Positions 7,234 through 15,714 of a stretch of 64,000 nt of DNA are shown one piece after another. The stretch covers positions 2,979,740 through 3,043,739 of the forward strand of contig NZ_CP014222.1 of NCBI RefSeq assembly GCF_000969645.2, written 5' to 3'. This stretch comes from Janthinobacterium sp. B9-8. Lineage in GTDB: Bacteria > Pseudomonadota > Gammaproteobacteria > Burkholderiales > Chitinibacteraceae. The stretch's first letter is position 1; every line of letters starts with the position of its first letter. The translations under genes and the position numbers were made by a program. The notes under the pieces were generated by a model. That model was not told the DNA's origin and ran no database searches. It saw nothing but the letters and a program-made list of their open reading frames with translations.

Positions 7234-8340
7234 ATGAACTATGACAGCTTACTTATCCCGAAAATTCACGATATCAATACTTTCCAGGATTTTCGGGAGA
7301 GCCTTGCAGATCATGCGCCAAGGATCGAGCAAATTATCGCCGAGCTAAAACGTGATCCGGGCAGAATGATGCTTATCTCTGATTTATTTCGCGCTTTTCA
7401 TAATATTAAAGGCGATGCAGGGCTATGCCGTGTTGAATTTGTGATTCCCCTCGTTCACGGAATTGAAACGCTTCTTTCCAGAATGCGCGCCGGCGAGCTG
7501 CAACTTACCGAAGTCTTATCCGAAGTATTGTTACTGACTTTAGATAGACTAGAGCAAGCCGTTGAATCGCTCAGCAATAATGCATCGGCCGGCAGCTTGC
7601 ATCTGCCCACACTCGCCCGCGGGCTTGATGGCCTGTCTACTTTGCAAGCTGAAGAGCTTGATCCTGCTTGTGCCCGGCTGATCGAAGCGGTCACCGGCTT
7701 TAAACATGCAGCCGTCGTTTTGCCGGATCGTACCCGTGCTGAAATGGAGCGCTCTAACGAAGAGCGCAGCCAGGATTTACGTTTCTTTCGCAATATGGCG
7801 CTGCAATTAGAAATGCGCTCACCGCTGTTTCGTGGCCGCACCGCACGCAATCTGCAATTAGCCCTCGCCACCAATAAGGCAGCAGGCGGTGTGGTTTCCA
7901 GCACCCAGCTCGAAGCCGCCGTGTACATGCATGATGTGGGCATGATGTTTTTACCCGAATCGCTCTGGCTAAAAGTAGAAAGAATGACCGATGCCGAGCG
8001 GGCGCAACTCGTCGATCACCCCGCTTGGGCCGCTGGCCTTCTAGCCAGAATGGATGGCTGGCAGGATGCATCAACCATGTGTTTGCAGCACCACGAAAAT
8101 ATCGAAGGCACAGGCTACCCCAATAAACTCAGTGGCAACGATATTGTGCCTGGTGCCAAAATCCTTGCTCTGGTCGATGCCTTTGAAGCCGTCATGCTTA
8201 AACACAGCCATCGCGGCCAGAATAAATCCGTGCTGCGGGCCATTGCCGAGGTCAACGCCTCCGATCAGCAATTTGATCCGGATTGGATTGAGCCATTTAA
8301 TCGGGTGATTCGCACCATGATGGAAAACGGCGGCTTATAA
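7234..8340 (+). CDS. HPt domain fused to HD-GYP domain protein
   Basis: A 368-residue cytoplasmic protein. Residues about 10-115 form a histidine phosphotransfer domain with the phospho-acceptor His at about residue 56 in FHNIKGDAG. Residues about 190-365 are an HD-GYP domain with HD at 233-234, HHE at 286-288 and GYP at 294-296, the class that hydrolyses c-di-GMP. The canonical HDIGK is HDVGM here and the early metal-ligand His region (RGRTARN) is changed, so activity may be reduced or altered. Start at 7234 is preferred to the in-frame ATG at 7201 because AAAGGTG precedes it at proper spacing. It lies just upstream of a sensor kinase/GGDEF cluster and could take part in its phosphorelay. 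Confidence 0.8.
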   Translation: MNYDSLLIPKIHDINTFQDFRESLADHAPRIEQIIAELKRDPGRMMLISDLFRAFHNIKGDAGLCRVEFVIPLVHGIETLLSRMRAGELQLTEVLSEVLLLTLDRLEQAVESLSNNASAGSLHLPTLARGLDGLSTLQAEELDPACARLIEAVTGFKHAAVVLPDRTRAEMERSNEERSQDLRFFRNMALQLEMRSPLFRGRTARNLQLALATNKAAGGVVSSTQLEAAVYMHDVGMMFLPESLWLKVERMTDAERAQLVDHPAWAAGLLARMDGWQDASTMCLQHHENIEGTGYPNKLSGNDIVPGAKILALVDAFEAVMLKHSHRGQNKSVLRAIAEVNASDQQFDPDWIEPFNRVIRTMMENGGL

Positions 8341-8359
8341 GACTTCAATCAAGGATTTC

Positions 8360-8384
8360 GCAGGGCAGCCACAAGCGGCCCTGC
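8360..8384 (+). terminator. Weak terminator-like hairpin after the HD-GYP gene
   Basis: GCAGGGC/GCCCTGC stem with an 11-nt loop, followed by TCCTCTTT. It partly separates the HD-GYP gene from the binding-protein genes. Confidence 0.5.
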
Positions 8385-8482
8385 TCCTCTTTATAAAAAA
8401 AGAGCAAGCTTGGTCTATTCTTAAAAATAACAGAGTCAATGCTGACTAGATTGTTTTTATAAACTACGAATATACAAAAATC

Positions 8483-9205
8483 ATGAAAGCAATCGCCCTA
8501 CTGGCTCTCTCTACTTTGCTTTCCACCACCTATGCAGAGACCATTCACGCGGTTACTGAAACCACACTCTATAGCTATCTCAAAGAAGGCCAAGTAGCTG
8601 GACCTGCAACTGAACTACTTAAGCTAAACCTGCAAAGAGCGGGCTTAACTGATTACAACATTCATCTTTACCCCTGGGCCAGATCCTATGAAATAGCACA
8701 AAACCGGGCCAATGTTCTTATTTACCCCATTGTCCGTACCCCCAGCAGGGAAAAGAGATTTAAATGGATAGGTGAGTTGATCAAAACTCAATATCACTTT
8801 TATAAACTCAAAGCACGCAAAGAAATTATTGTAAACAATCTATCTGATGCTAAACGCTATACGATAGGCGTTATCCGTAATGATGTACGCCAAGACTATC
8901 TGCAACAACAAAATTTTACCCGGCTCACTATTTCCGCACAGCGCGAAGATAATTTCAAACAATTAATAAATAAGCAAATAGATATCATCCCGCTGATTGA
9001 TAAAGATGCTGAAGCACTCTGCCAGCAGTTGGCCTTTGATTGCGCAAAATTAGAAAGAATTTACACGCTCAATGGAATATCTAATGGCCTGTATATCGCC
9101 TTGAGTAAATCAACACCCGACCCCCTTGTAGAAAAAATGCGCAGCGCTTTTGAGCAATTAAAAGCCGAGGGGCTAGTCAAAAAAATAATCGAAAAAAACC
9201 AATAA
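8483..9205 (+). CDS. Periplasmic substrate-binding protein (SBP family 3-like), orphan
   Basis: A 240-residue exported protein: signal peptide at residues 1-18 (MKAIALLALSTLLSTTYA), then a two-lobed binding fold of the polar-amino-acid type. Landmarks shared with its neighbour are PWARSYE, the ...LIYPIVRTPSREKRFKWIG block and a LSDAKRYTIG stretch. No permease or ATPase gene is nearby, so it probably serves as a sensor ligand-binding partner and not in uptake (inference). It is 28 bp upstream of a paralogue and close to a histidine kinase gene. Confidence 0.75.
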   Translation: MKAIALLALSTLLSTTYAETIHAVTETTLYSYLKEGQVAGPATELLKLNLQRAGLTDYNIHLYPWARSYEIAQNRANVLIYPIVRTPSREKRFKWIGELIKTQYHFYKLKARKEIIVNNLSDAKRYTIGVIRNDVRQDYLQQQNFTRLTISAQREDNFKQLINKQIDIIPLIDKDAEALCQQLAFDCAKLERIYTLNGISNGLYIALSKSTPDPLVEKMRSAFEQLKAEGLVKKIIEKNQ

Positions 9206-9233
9206 CAATACGATGCTCTAGAAGGAGAAAGTC

Positions 9234-9977
9234 TTGCGGTGGTTAAAAAAATGTTTCCTCTTTATAGCCCTCAATCTGACACTGCACACGGCATCTGCCG
9301 AAGCCATCAAGATTGTGACTGAAGAACTCGCCCCTTATAATTTCACCGAAAAAGGTGTTTTAACAGGCTTTAGCACCGAGGTCATTCAAGCTATCTTGAA
9401 AGAAATAAAAATCCAAGGCGATTTTCAATCCATGCCTTGGGCCAGGGCTTACGACACTGCACTCAATCATGAAAACATACTGATTTATTCAATTGGCCGC
9501 ACTGCGCAAAGAGAAAAACTTTTTAAATGGATAGGCCCTATCGCTCCTGCAAACAATTATTTATTTTCCCTAGCCAACCACAATATCAAAATAAATCACT
9601 TGAACGACGCCAAAAAATACCAAATTGGCAGCGTGAATGCAGATATCGGCGAGCAATTTCTGGAATCCCAAGGCTTTATTAAAGGCACAAATCTACAATC
9701 AAGCGTGAAATATCTGCTTAATTACGAAAAACTCAAAAGGGGGCGAGTTGATTTATGGGTAATGAATGAAATGGCAGCCTATCATCTGGTGCGGCAATTC
9801 GGCGATGATCCCAATAAGGTACTCAGCAAAGCCTACCGGCTTGATCTAATTGGAGATGGATATTTTATGGCCTTTAACCATAAAACATCAGATGAAATGG
9901 TCGAGCGCTTCCGGCAAGGCTTGAATACAATTAAAAAAAATGGCACGTTTGATTTAATCAAAAAGAAATGGCTTTAA
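9234..9977 (+). CDS. Periplasmic substrate-binding protein, paralogue of the preceding gene
   Basis: A 247-residue exported protein with signal peptide (MRWLKKCFLFIALNLTLHTASAE is the leader region) and the PWARAYD and SIGRTAQREKLFKWIGP blocks. The start codon is TTG at 9234, supported by AAGGAG 6 nt upstream; no ATG fits. Family-3 SBP fold; ligand unknown. It precedes the histidine kinase gene by only 25 bp, so the two are probably co-transcribed and the protein could present a ligand to the kinase periplasmic domain. Confidence 0.75.
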   Translation: MRWLKKCFLFIALNLTLHTASAEAIKIVTEELAPYNFTEKGVLTGFSTEVIQAILKEIKIQGDFQSMPWARAYDTALNHENILIYSIGRTAQREKLFKWIGPIAPANNYLFSLANHNIKINHLNDAKKYQIGSVNADIGEQFLESQGFIKGTNLQSSVKYLLNYEKLKRGRVDLWVMNEMAAYHLVRQFGDDPNKVLSKAYRLDLIGDGYFMAFNHKTSDEMVERFRQGLNTIKKNGTFDLIKKKWL

Positions 9978-10002
9978 TTTCTCTCTTTTTTAAAGGCGCG
10001 CA

Positions 10003-12342
10003 ATGCCACGCATTGGTCAATCTGGTCTATCACTAGGCAGCCGCATCGTACTCGCTACGCTGGCTTTTTGTCTGGTATTTACACTCGTGGCCGTGGCGAT
10101 TAAAACATGGTCAGCATGGCAAGTAAACCTAGCCGCCATGCGTGCAGAGCTTAGCCTTATTGAGCAGGTTTATCAGCACACCCTGAGTAAAGCGATTTGG
10201 GAAATGGATAGAGAAACACTCAGAACCCATTTAACCAGCGCATCCAAAGTATCGTCCTTAGGGCAAATTGTGATTACGATCACGCCAGAGCAACTGGCTG
10301 CAGAAACCTTTGTATTTACCCAGCCCGGCTGGCAAGCATCAAACATCGCCCCTTCCCGCCAGCTGATACTGAACTACCATCCTTTTTCCGGAGCAGCAGG
10401 TCAGCAGGTTGGCAAGCTCGTGCTTTCTGGTGATGAACGAGTACTGTGGGCGCGCTTACGTAGCGAGGTTGCTGCAATTATCTGGACGCAAGGCATTCAG
10501 TCGCTACTCTTAGCCGGTTTTATCATGCTGATTTTTAACCGATCGGTTACCGTGCATGTGCAGCGAATTGCCCGGCACCTAGCCCAGCTGAATCCTGATA
10601 ACTTAAACCAAGCGCTGCTTATGCCACGGGATTCATCTCGTCAGGACGAGTTAAGCATGCTGGTTTCTGGCGTCAACAATTTACAGAGTAATTTATCCGG
10701 CTACTTACAACAAAAGCAGCAATATGAAGAAGAGCTAGCCAAACACCGCGATCATCTGGCCGAACGGGTTGGGGAGCGTACCGCAGAATTATTTGAAGCC
10801 AATAAAGCCTTAGCCAGCTCGGCAGATACATTACGCCAGCTGGGCGATATTGGTAGAGAGCTGACAACCAGCCTGAATCCCCATGCTATTTGCTTAACGC
10901 TTTACCAGCATCTACGCGCCCTCTTGCCCCTCGATGCCTTTACCGTGGCGCTACTCGCGTCTGAGGGCGACAGGCTGAATCTGATTTACTACATCGAAGA
11001 TGGCCGGGTAGCCAATCCTGCCATCCTGATGCTTGATCACCCTAGCTCGCTTTCGGTTAGGGCATTTAGGGAAGAACAAGAGCTGATTATCGCAGACGCG
11101 GCCCTGATAGAAAAAGCACCTTCCCCTGAAAACATTAAGCCCAGCGCACCCATGCGCTCTGTAGTGCTACGCCCTTTAATTGTAAACAGCCAGCGTATTG
11201 GCGTTGTTTCCATTCAAAGCCACACCGCCAATGCATTTCAGGAAAGAGAATTAGAAATTCTGCGCTCTATCGCCGTTTATGCCGCCATTGCACTTGCTAA
11301 TGCAACAGCTTATGCCGCCGCAGAAACCTCTAGGGAGCAAACAGCCAATGCGCTCGAAACCTTGCGCCAGGCACAGAGCCAGCTGATTCAATCTGAAAAA
11401 ATGGCGGCTCTTGGGCAGCTTATTGCAGGCGTCGCACACGAAATCAATACGCCGATTGGCGCAGTAAAATCCAGTGGCAAAAATATCGCTGATTCATTAA
11501 GCCACGCCCTAGAAAACTTACCAAGACTCTTTCAAATACTGACTGAAATCGATCAACAACGCTTTATCCAATTAATCAGTTACAAACCTGAACACGTGCT
11601 AAGCCACCGCGAAGAAAGAAGTAAGGTACGCACATTAAACCAAGAACTTGAAGCCGAAAATATCGAAGATGCCCACTACAAAGCTGGGATTTTGGTGCAA
11701 TTACACGCTGAAAACAGCTTGGCTGAATACTTACCGCTACTCCAGCATCCGGATCATGGCTTAATCCTTGATACGGCTTACAGCATTTCAAGCATCGTAA
11801 GCAATACCGACAATATTAATTCTGCAGTAGAGCAAGTCAGTAAAATTATCTTTGCACTGAAATCTTTTTCCCGCTTTGATCACGAAGGCGTCAGCACCGA
11901 AGCCCATTTAAAAGACGGCTTGGAAACGGTGCTCACCATTTATCAAAATCAAATTAAACAAAATATCGAATTAATACGCCACTACGAAGATATTGCCCCA
12001 ATTGTCTGCTTCCCCGACGAGCTTAATCAGGTCTGGACCAATCTCATCCATAACGGATTGCAAGCCATGCAATACAAAGGCGTACTCAAGATAGAAATCA
12101 GCCGAACAGAGAATGAAGCAAGAGTGGCGATTTCAGATAGTGGCTGCGGCATTGCAGAAAATATCCGTCCAAAAATATTTGATGCTTTTTTTACGACCAA
12201 GCCCATAGGAGAGGGCAGCGGGCTTGGCCTCGACATAGTTAAAAGAATTATTCACAAGCACCACGGCCGTATTGAAGTACAGAGCGAAGTTGGCTTGGGC
12301 ACAACGTTCTTAATCTATTTGCCCTACTTACGCCCAAGCTAG
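10003..12342 (+). CDS. Membrane sensor histidine kinase (HAMP-GAF-HisKA-HATPase)
   Basis: A 779-residue inner-membrane kinase. TM1 at about 14-34, periplasmic loop to about 155, TM2 at about 160-180, HAMP to about 235, coiled coil to 275 (EELAKHRDHLAERVGERTAE), GAF at about 285-430, phospho-acceptor His at about 479 (GVAHEINTPIGAV), and an HATPase domain with N box (NQVWTNLIHNGLQAM), G1 (DSGCGIAE) and G2 (GEGSGLGLDIV). The dimerisation helices hold an unusually long insertion of about 100 residues between the H box and the N box. It follows two binding-protein genes and precedes a REC-GGDEF gene, its probable output partner. Confidence 0.88.
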   Translation: MPRIGQSGLSLGSRIVLATLAFCLVFTLVAVAIKTWSAWQVNLAAMRAELSLIEQVYQHTLSKAIWEMDRETLRTHLTSASKVSSLGQIVITITPEQLAAETFVFTQPGWQASNIAPSRQLILNYHPFSGAAGQQVGKLVLSGDERVLWARLRSEVAAIIWTQGIQSLLLAGFIMLIFNRSVTVHVQRIARHLAQLNPDNLNQALLMPRDSSRQDELSMLVSGVNNLQSNLSGYLQQKQQYEEELAKHRDHLAERVGERTAELFEANKALASSADTLRQLGDIGRELTTSLNPHAICLTLYQHLRALLPLDAFTVALLASEGDRLNLIYYIEDGRVANPAILMLDHPSSLSVRAFREEQELIIADAALIEKAPSPENIKPSAPMRSVVLRPLIVNSQRIGVVSIQSHTANAFQERELEILRSIAVYAAIALANATAYAAAETSREQTANALETLRQAQSQLIQSEKMAALGQLIAGVAHEINTPIGAVKSSGKNIADSLSHALENLPRLFQILTEIDQQRFIQLISYKPEHVLSHREERSKVRTLNQELEAENIEDAHYKAGILVQLHAENSLAEYLPLLQHPDHGLILDTAYSISSIVSNTDNINSAVEQVSKIIFALKSFSRFDHEGVSTEAHLKDGLETVLTIYQNQIKQNIELIRHYEDIAPIVCFPDELNQVWTNLIHNGLQAMQYKGVLKIEISRTENEARVAISDSGCGIAENIRPKIFDAFFTTKPIGEGSGLGLDIVKRIIHKHHGRIEVQSEVGLGTTFLIYLPYLRPS

Positions 12343-12493
12343 CCCCCCCCTAAAAACCTGCACGGCCCTTGTTTTTAAACTACAAAGCAAAGAACAGGCA
12401 AGACTTAATGGTTAAATTTGTTAGTAAAAACAAGTAATTATCGTAAATGATAGACAACACACCAAGTAATAAATTGTCTGTAGAGACTCCGCC

Positions 12494-13483
12494 ATGGCAA
12501 CCATTTTATGTGTAGACGACGATAGCAGCGTACTCAATGCCCTGCGCTCTCTCCTAGGGCAGCGCCTGAGGCATGATCAATCGGTTGAGCTTGCGGAAAA
12601 TGGCGCTGAAGCGCTAGAAATTATTGCCGAGCTAGCACAAGAAGGCCGCGAACTCAGCGTTATCATTGCGGATTACATTATGCCCGGCATGAAAGGCGAT
12701 GAGCTTTTAGTGCAGGTGCATCAGCAGCTACCCAAAACCATGAAAATCATGCTCACCGGACAAAGTGATCTAAATGGCGTAAAACGCACGATTAATGAAG
12801 CGAATTTATTTCGCTTTCTTGAAAAACCTTGGCAAAACGAAGACATTGTCCTCACCGTGCAGGCTGCCATCCACGCTTATGAATTAGACAACAAACTGCA
12901 GCAAAAAAACCAAGAATTACTACGAATCAATGAAGAGCTAGAAAATAGAGTTAACGAGCGTACACAACAGTTGCAAGAAAAAAACCGCGAGCTAGAGCAA
13001 CTGGCCATCACAGATCGCTTAACAGGCCTCTATAACCGCTTATTTCTTGATCAGGTTTTAGAACGAGAATTCACCTCGGCAGGCCGTCACAGCACCACTT
13101 TTTCCCTGATCTTGGTCGACATTGATCATTTCAAAAAGGTCAACGATAGCTACGGCCATCATATGGGTGATGAAGTGCTTAAAAGCATTAGCCGAATCCT
13201 GAAAGAAACGATCAGAGCCAGTGATCTGCTTGGGCGCTGGGGCGGCGAAGAGTTTCTAATTCTCTGCCCCAAGACACAACTCAAAGACGCGGCTAAAGTG
13301 GCCGAAAAACTACGCCTTGCTATCGAGCATTACGACTTTGCATCGATAGGCTGTAGAACCGCCAGTTTTGGTGTGGCCTGCTACAAAAATGGCGACACCA
13401 TTGCCATGGTCGAAGCCCGTGCCGATAAAGCGCTTTATCTGGCAAAAGATCAAGGCCGAAACCGCGTGGTATCAAGTGGGTAA
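12494..13483 (+). CDS. Response regulator diguanylate cyclase (REC-GGDEF)
   Basis: A 329-residue protein. Receiver domain at residues 1-125 with the acidic DDD at 8-10, phospho-acceptor Asp at about 60 (IADYIMPGMKG) and a Lys in FLEKPW. A coiled coil links it to a GGDEF domain at about 170-328 with GGEEF at 250-254. The inhibitory I-site RxxD (RASD, 241-244) sits five residues before GGEEF. It should therefore be an active, product-inhibited c-di-GMP synthase switched by phosphorylation. It is 151 bp downstream of the kinase gene and likely part of the same signalling unit; opposite in action to the HD-GYP protein upstream. Confidence 0.9.
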   Translation: MATILCVDDDSSVLNALRSLLGQRLRHDQSVELAENGAEALEIIAELAQEGRELSVIIADYIMPGMKGDELLVQVHQQLPKTMKIMLTGQSDLNGVKRTINEANLFRFLEKPWQNEDIVLTVQAAIHAYELDNKLQQKNQELLRINEELENRVNERTQQLQEKNRELEQLAITDRLTGLYNRLFLDQVLEREFTSAGRHSTTFSLILVDIDHFKKVNDSYGHHMGDEVLKSISRILKETIRASDLLGRWGGEEFLILCPKTQLKDAAKVAEKLRLAIEHYDFASIGCRTASFGVACYKNGDTIAMVEARADKALYLAKDQGRNRVVSSG

Positions 13484-13531
13484 CGCCTTAGCCCCGCTTT
13501 AAGCAGCATTTGCAAGCAACTGTTATATCAA

Positions 13532-13603
13532 TGGCAGTGGCAGTGGCAGTGGCAGTGGCAGTGGCAGTGGCAGTGGCAGTGGCAGTGGCAGTGGCAGTGG
13601 CAG
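13532..13603. repeat. Microsatellite (TGGCAG) x 12
   Basis: Twelve perfect tandem copies of the hexamer TGGCAG, 72 bp, between the convergent GGDEF and LysR genes. It is 48 bp past the stop at 13483 and 36 bp before the LysR stop at 13640. Noncoding as read; perfect arrays of this length are prone to slippage. Confidence 0.97.
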
Positions 13604-13639
13604 GCACAAAATTATCGCCGCCGATTGCACCTCGGTCGC

Positions 13640-14557
13640 CTATCTGACGAGCAATCTGGGGGAAAATTCCTTGATGATAAACTCGACAAAAGCAGTGGCT
13701 TTAGCGGGTAGCCAATCACGAGCGGGATAAACCGCATACACCGGTAAGCCCGCGGCTAGCTGATAATCTGGCAACAGCGCCAGCAATTGCCCACTGGCAA
13801 GTGGTGCGGCCAATAAGGCGCGGTCAATCAATAATATGCCTAGGCCATTGATGGCCGCATCGACCAAAGCACAGGCATCATTCATCGCTAAAGGCCCTTT
13901 TACCCGCACCTGCTCCTCCCCTAATGGCCCAGAAAAAGTCCATAGATTCATCGCACGTAGGCCATTTTGGTAAAAGAGGCAGGCATGCTGCACTAGATCA
14001 CTCGGTGTTTGCGGCGCACCGTGCTGTGCCAAGTAGCTTGGGCTGGCCACCAGCTGCCACTGTAATTCACCCAGCTTACGCGCCACTAGGGATGAATCTG
14101 GCAAATGGCCCACCCGAATGGCGATGTCGACTTGCTCGGTCGTTAAATCCACAAAGCGATCTTCCAATTGCAAGAGCAAATCGACTTCTGGATAACGCTG
14201 GGAAAATAAGGGCAGCAAGGGGACTAAATGCACCCTAGCCAAGGACGACGAGCAGCTTACCTTCAGCCGCCCGCGCACATTCTGCCGATAATCATCGGTA
14301 ATCGCATCGATATTACCCAACGCCGCAGCAACCGTTTGCGCCTCTTGCCAGACCCGCTCACCTAACTCGGTCAGCGCCAGCTTACGCGTTGTTCTTTGTA
14401 ATAATTTTGCGCCAAGCTGAGCTTCAAACCGCGCCAGCTGCTTACTCACTGACGAGCGATTCAAACCCAGCTCCTGCGCAGCCCCCGTCAAACTGCCATG
14501 GCGTACCACGCAGGAAAACAGCGCCAAGCCTGGCAAAGTATCTAGAGAAAGAGTCAT
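13640..14557 (-). CDS. LysR-family transcriptional regulator
   Basis: A 305-residue regulator. N-terminal winged helix-turn-helix (residues about 6-65: GSLTGAAQELGLNRSSVSKQ, RTTRKLALTELG), then a LysR substrate-binding domain (about 92-295). The subgroup resembles the DNA-binding LTTRs with the VDIAIRVGHLPDSSLVARKL block. It is divergent from an MDR-family oxidoreductase gene with 132 bp between the starts, the classical LysR-target arrangement, so it probably controls that gene. A palindrome lies in the shared promoter region (14636-14651). Confidence 0.88.
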   Translation of the reverse strand: MTLSLDTLPGLALFSCVVRHGSLTGAAQELGLNRSSVSKQLARFEAQLGAKLLQRTTRKLALTELGERVWQEAQTVAAALGNIDAITDDYRQNVRGRLKVSCSSSLARVHLVPLLPLFSQRYPEVDLLLQLEDRFVDLTTEQVDIAIRVGHLPDSSLVARKLGELQWQLVASPSYLAQHGAPQTPSDLVQHACLFYQNGLRAMNLWTFSGPLGEEQVRVKGPLAMNDACALVDAAINGLGILLIDRALLAAPLASGQLLALLPDYQLAAGLPVYAVYPARDWLPAKATAFVEFIIKEFSPRLLVR

Positions 14558-14635
14558 CCGTGCATCCTTTGGCCTTGCGAACTGATTGATTCCGTTGAGG
14601 CAACAATGTAATGCTTATGTCAATACTAATCAATC

Positions 14636-14651
14636 TAGCGATTCATCGCTA
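14636..14651. promoter_or_regulatory. Perfect palindrome in the LysR/oxidoreductase divergent promoter
   Basis: TAGCGAT-TC-ATCGCTA lies 39 bp upstream of the oxidoreductase start. Its position fits an operator for the LysR protein; binding is inferred only from symmetry and location. Confidence 0.45.
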
Positions 14652-14689
14652 AACTAGCCCCTATTCACTTACCCACTGGAAGAATAAAA

Positions 14690-15628
14690 ATGACAACAAG
14701 CATGCAAGCCATTCGCCAACACAGCTACGGTCAACGCGATGTATTACAACTGGAAAACGTGCCCACACCGCAGATTAACGCTGATGATGTGCTGATTCGC
14801 GTCCATGCAGCGGGCGTCAATCCAGTGGATTGGAAAATCCGTGAAGGCTATTTGCAATCCATGCTGACTTATGAAATGCCGCTTACTTTGGGCTGGGATG
14901 TGGCAGGTGAAATTGTTGCCCTAGGCGAGCATGTCACAGGCTGGCAGATCGGTGATGCCGTATATTCCCGCCCTGATATTGCCCGCAATGGCGCATATGC
15001 CGAGTTTGTTGCCGTTAGGGCCAGCGAAATTGCCAAAAAACCACAAAGCTTAGACTGGCAACAAGCCGCAGCCGTGCCTTTGGCCGCACTGACTGCATGG
15101 CAAGCGCTATTTGAAATCGCTAAATTGCAAGCGGGCGAGAAAGTGCTCATCCATGCCGGTGCGGGTGGTGTAGGCTTGTTTGCGATTCAATTGGCCAAGT
15201 GGCGCGGTGCCGAGGTATATACCACCACCTCTGGTAAAAACGCCGAATTGGTCAGCGCCCACGGTGCCGACCATGTGATTGATTACACGCAAGCCAACTT
15301 CGCAGATTTACGCGATCTGGATGTGGTGTTTGACACTATGGGCGGTGAAATCCTAGCCCAAAGCTGGCAAACACTGAAGGTGGGAGGCCGACTGGTCTCG
15401 ATTTGTGACGAGCCCGATGCGGCTACCGCGCAAAAACACCAAGTTAACGCGCATTTTTGCTTTGTGCAGCCTAATGCCGCTCAATTAAGCGAGATTGCCG
15501 CATTGCTGGATGCCGGGCACATCAAAGTGGTCATCGACAGCGTGTTCCCATTAGCCCAAGCCGCCCTCGCCCATGAGCGCAGCGAAAGTGGCCGCGCCCG
15601 TGGCAAGATTGTGCTGCAAGTTGTTTAA
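14690..15628 (+). CDS. NADP-dependent MDR-family oxidoreductase (quinone oxidoreductase-like)
   Basis: A 312-residue zinc-independent medium-chain reductase. GroES-like N-terminal half (HAAGVNPVDWKIREGYLQ, GWDVAGEIVALGEHV) and a Rossmann half with the nucleotide-binding glycines in HAGAGGVGLFAIQLAKWRGA. No zinc-ligand Cys/His set is present, which supports quinone/enone reductase type over alcohol dehydrogenase. A ribosome binding site (GGAAG) precedes the ATG. It is divergent from the LysR regulator, which suggests induction by a specific electrophile or quinone; substrate unknown. Confidence 0.85.
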   Translation: MTTSMQAIRQHSYGQRDVLQLENVPTPQINADDVLIRVHAAGVNPVDWKIREGYLQSMLTYEMPLTLGWDVAGEIVALGEHVTGWQIGDAVYSRPDIARNGAYAEFVAVRASEIAKKPQSLDWQQAAAVPLAALTAWQALFEIAKLQAGEKVLIHAGAGGVGLFAIQLAKWRGAEVYTTTSGKNAELVSAHGADHVIDYTQANFADLRDLDVVFDTMGGEILAQSWQTLKVGGRLVSICDEPDAATAQKHQVNAHFCFVQPNAAQLSEIAALLDAGHIKVVIDSVFPLAQAALAHERSESGRARGKIVLQVV

Positions 15629-15667
15629 AGCATCTAAAAGTGTGGCCTATCCAGTGCGATAGGCGAT

Positions 15668-15702
15668 AAAAAGCCCTGCCTTTATTCAAGACAGGGCTTT
15701 TT
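15668..15702. terminator. Bidirectional intrinsic terminator
   Basis: AAAAAGCCCTG/CAGGGCTTTTT with a 13-nt loop between two convergent genes, the oxidoreductase and the gluconate transporter; U-runs form on both strands. Confidence 0.85.
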
Positions 15703-15714
15703 GCTTGATGCGAT

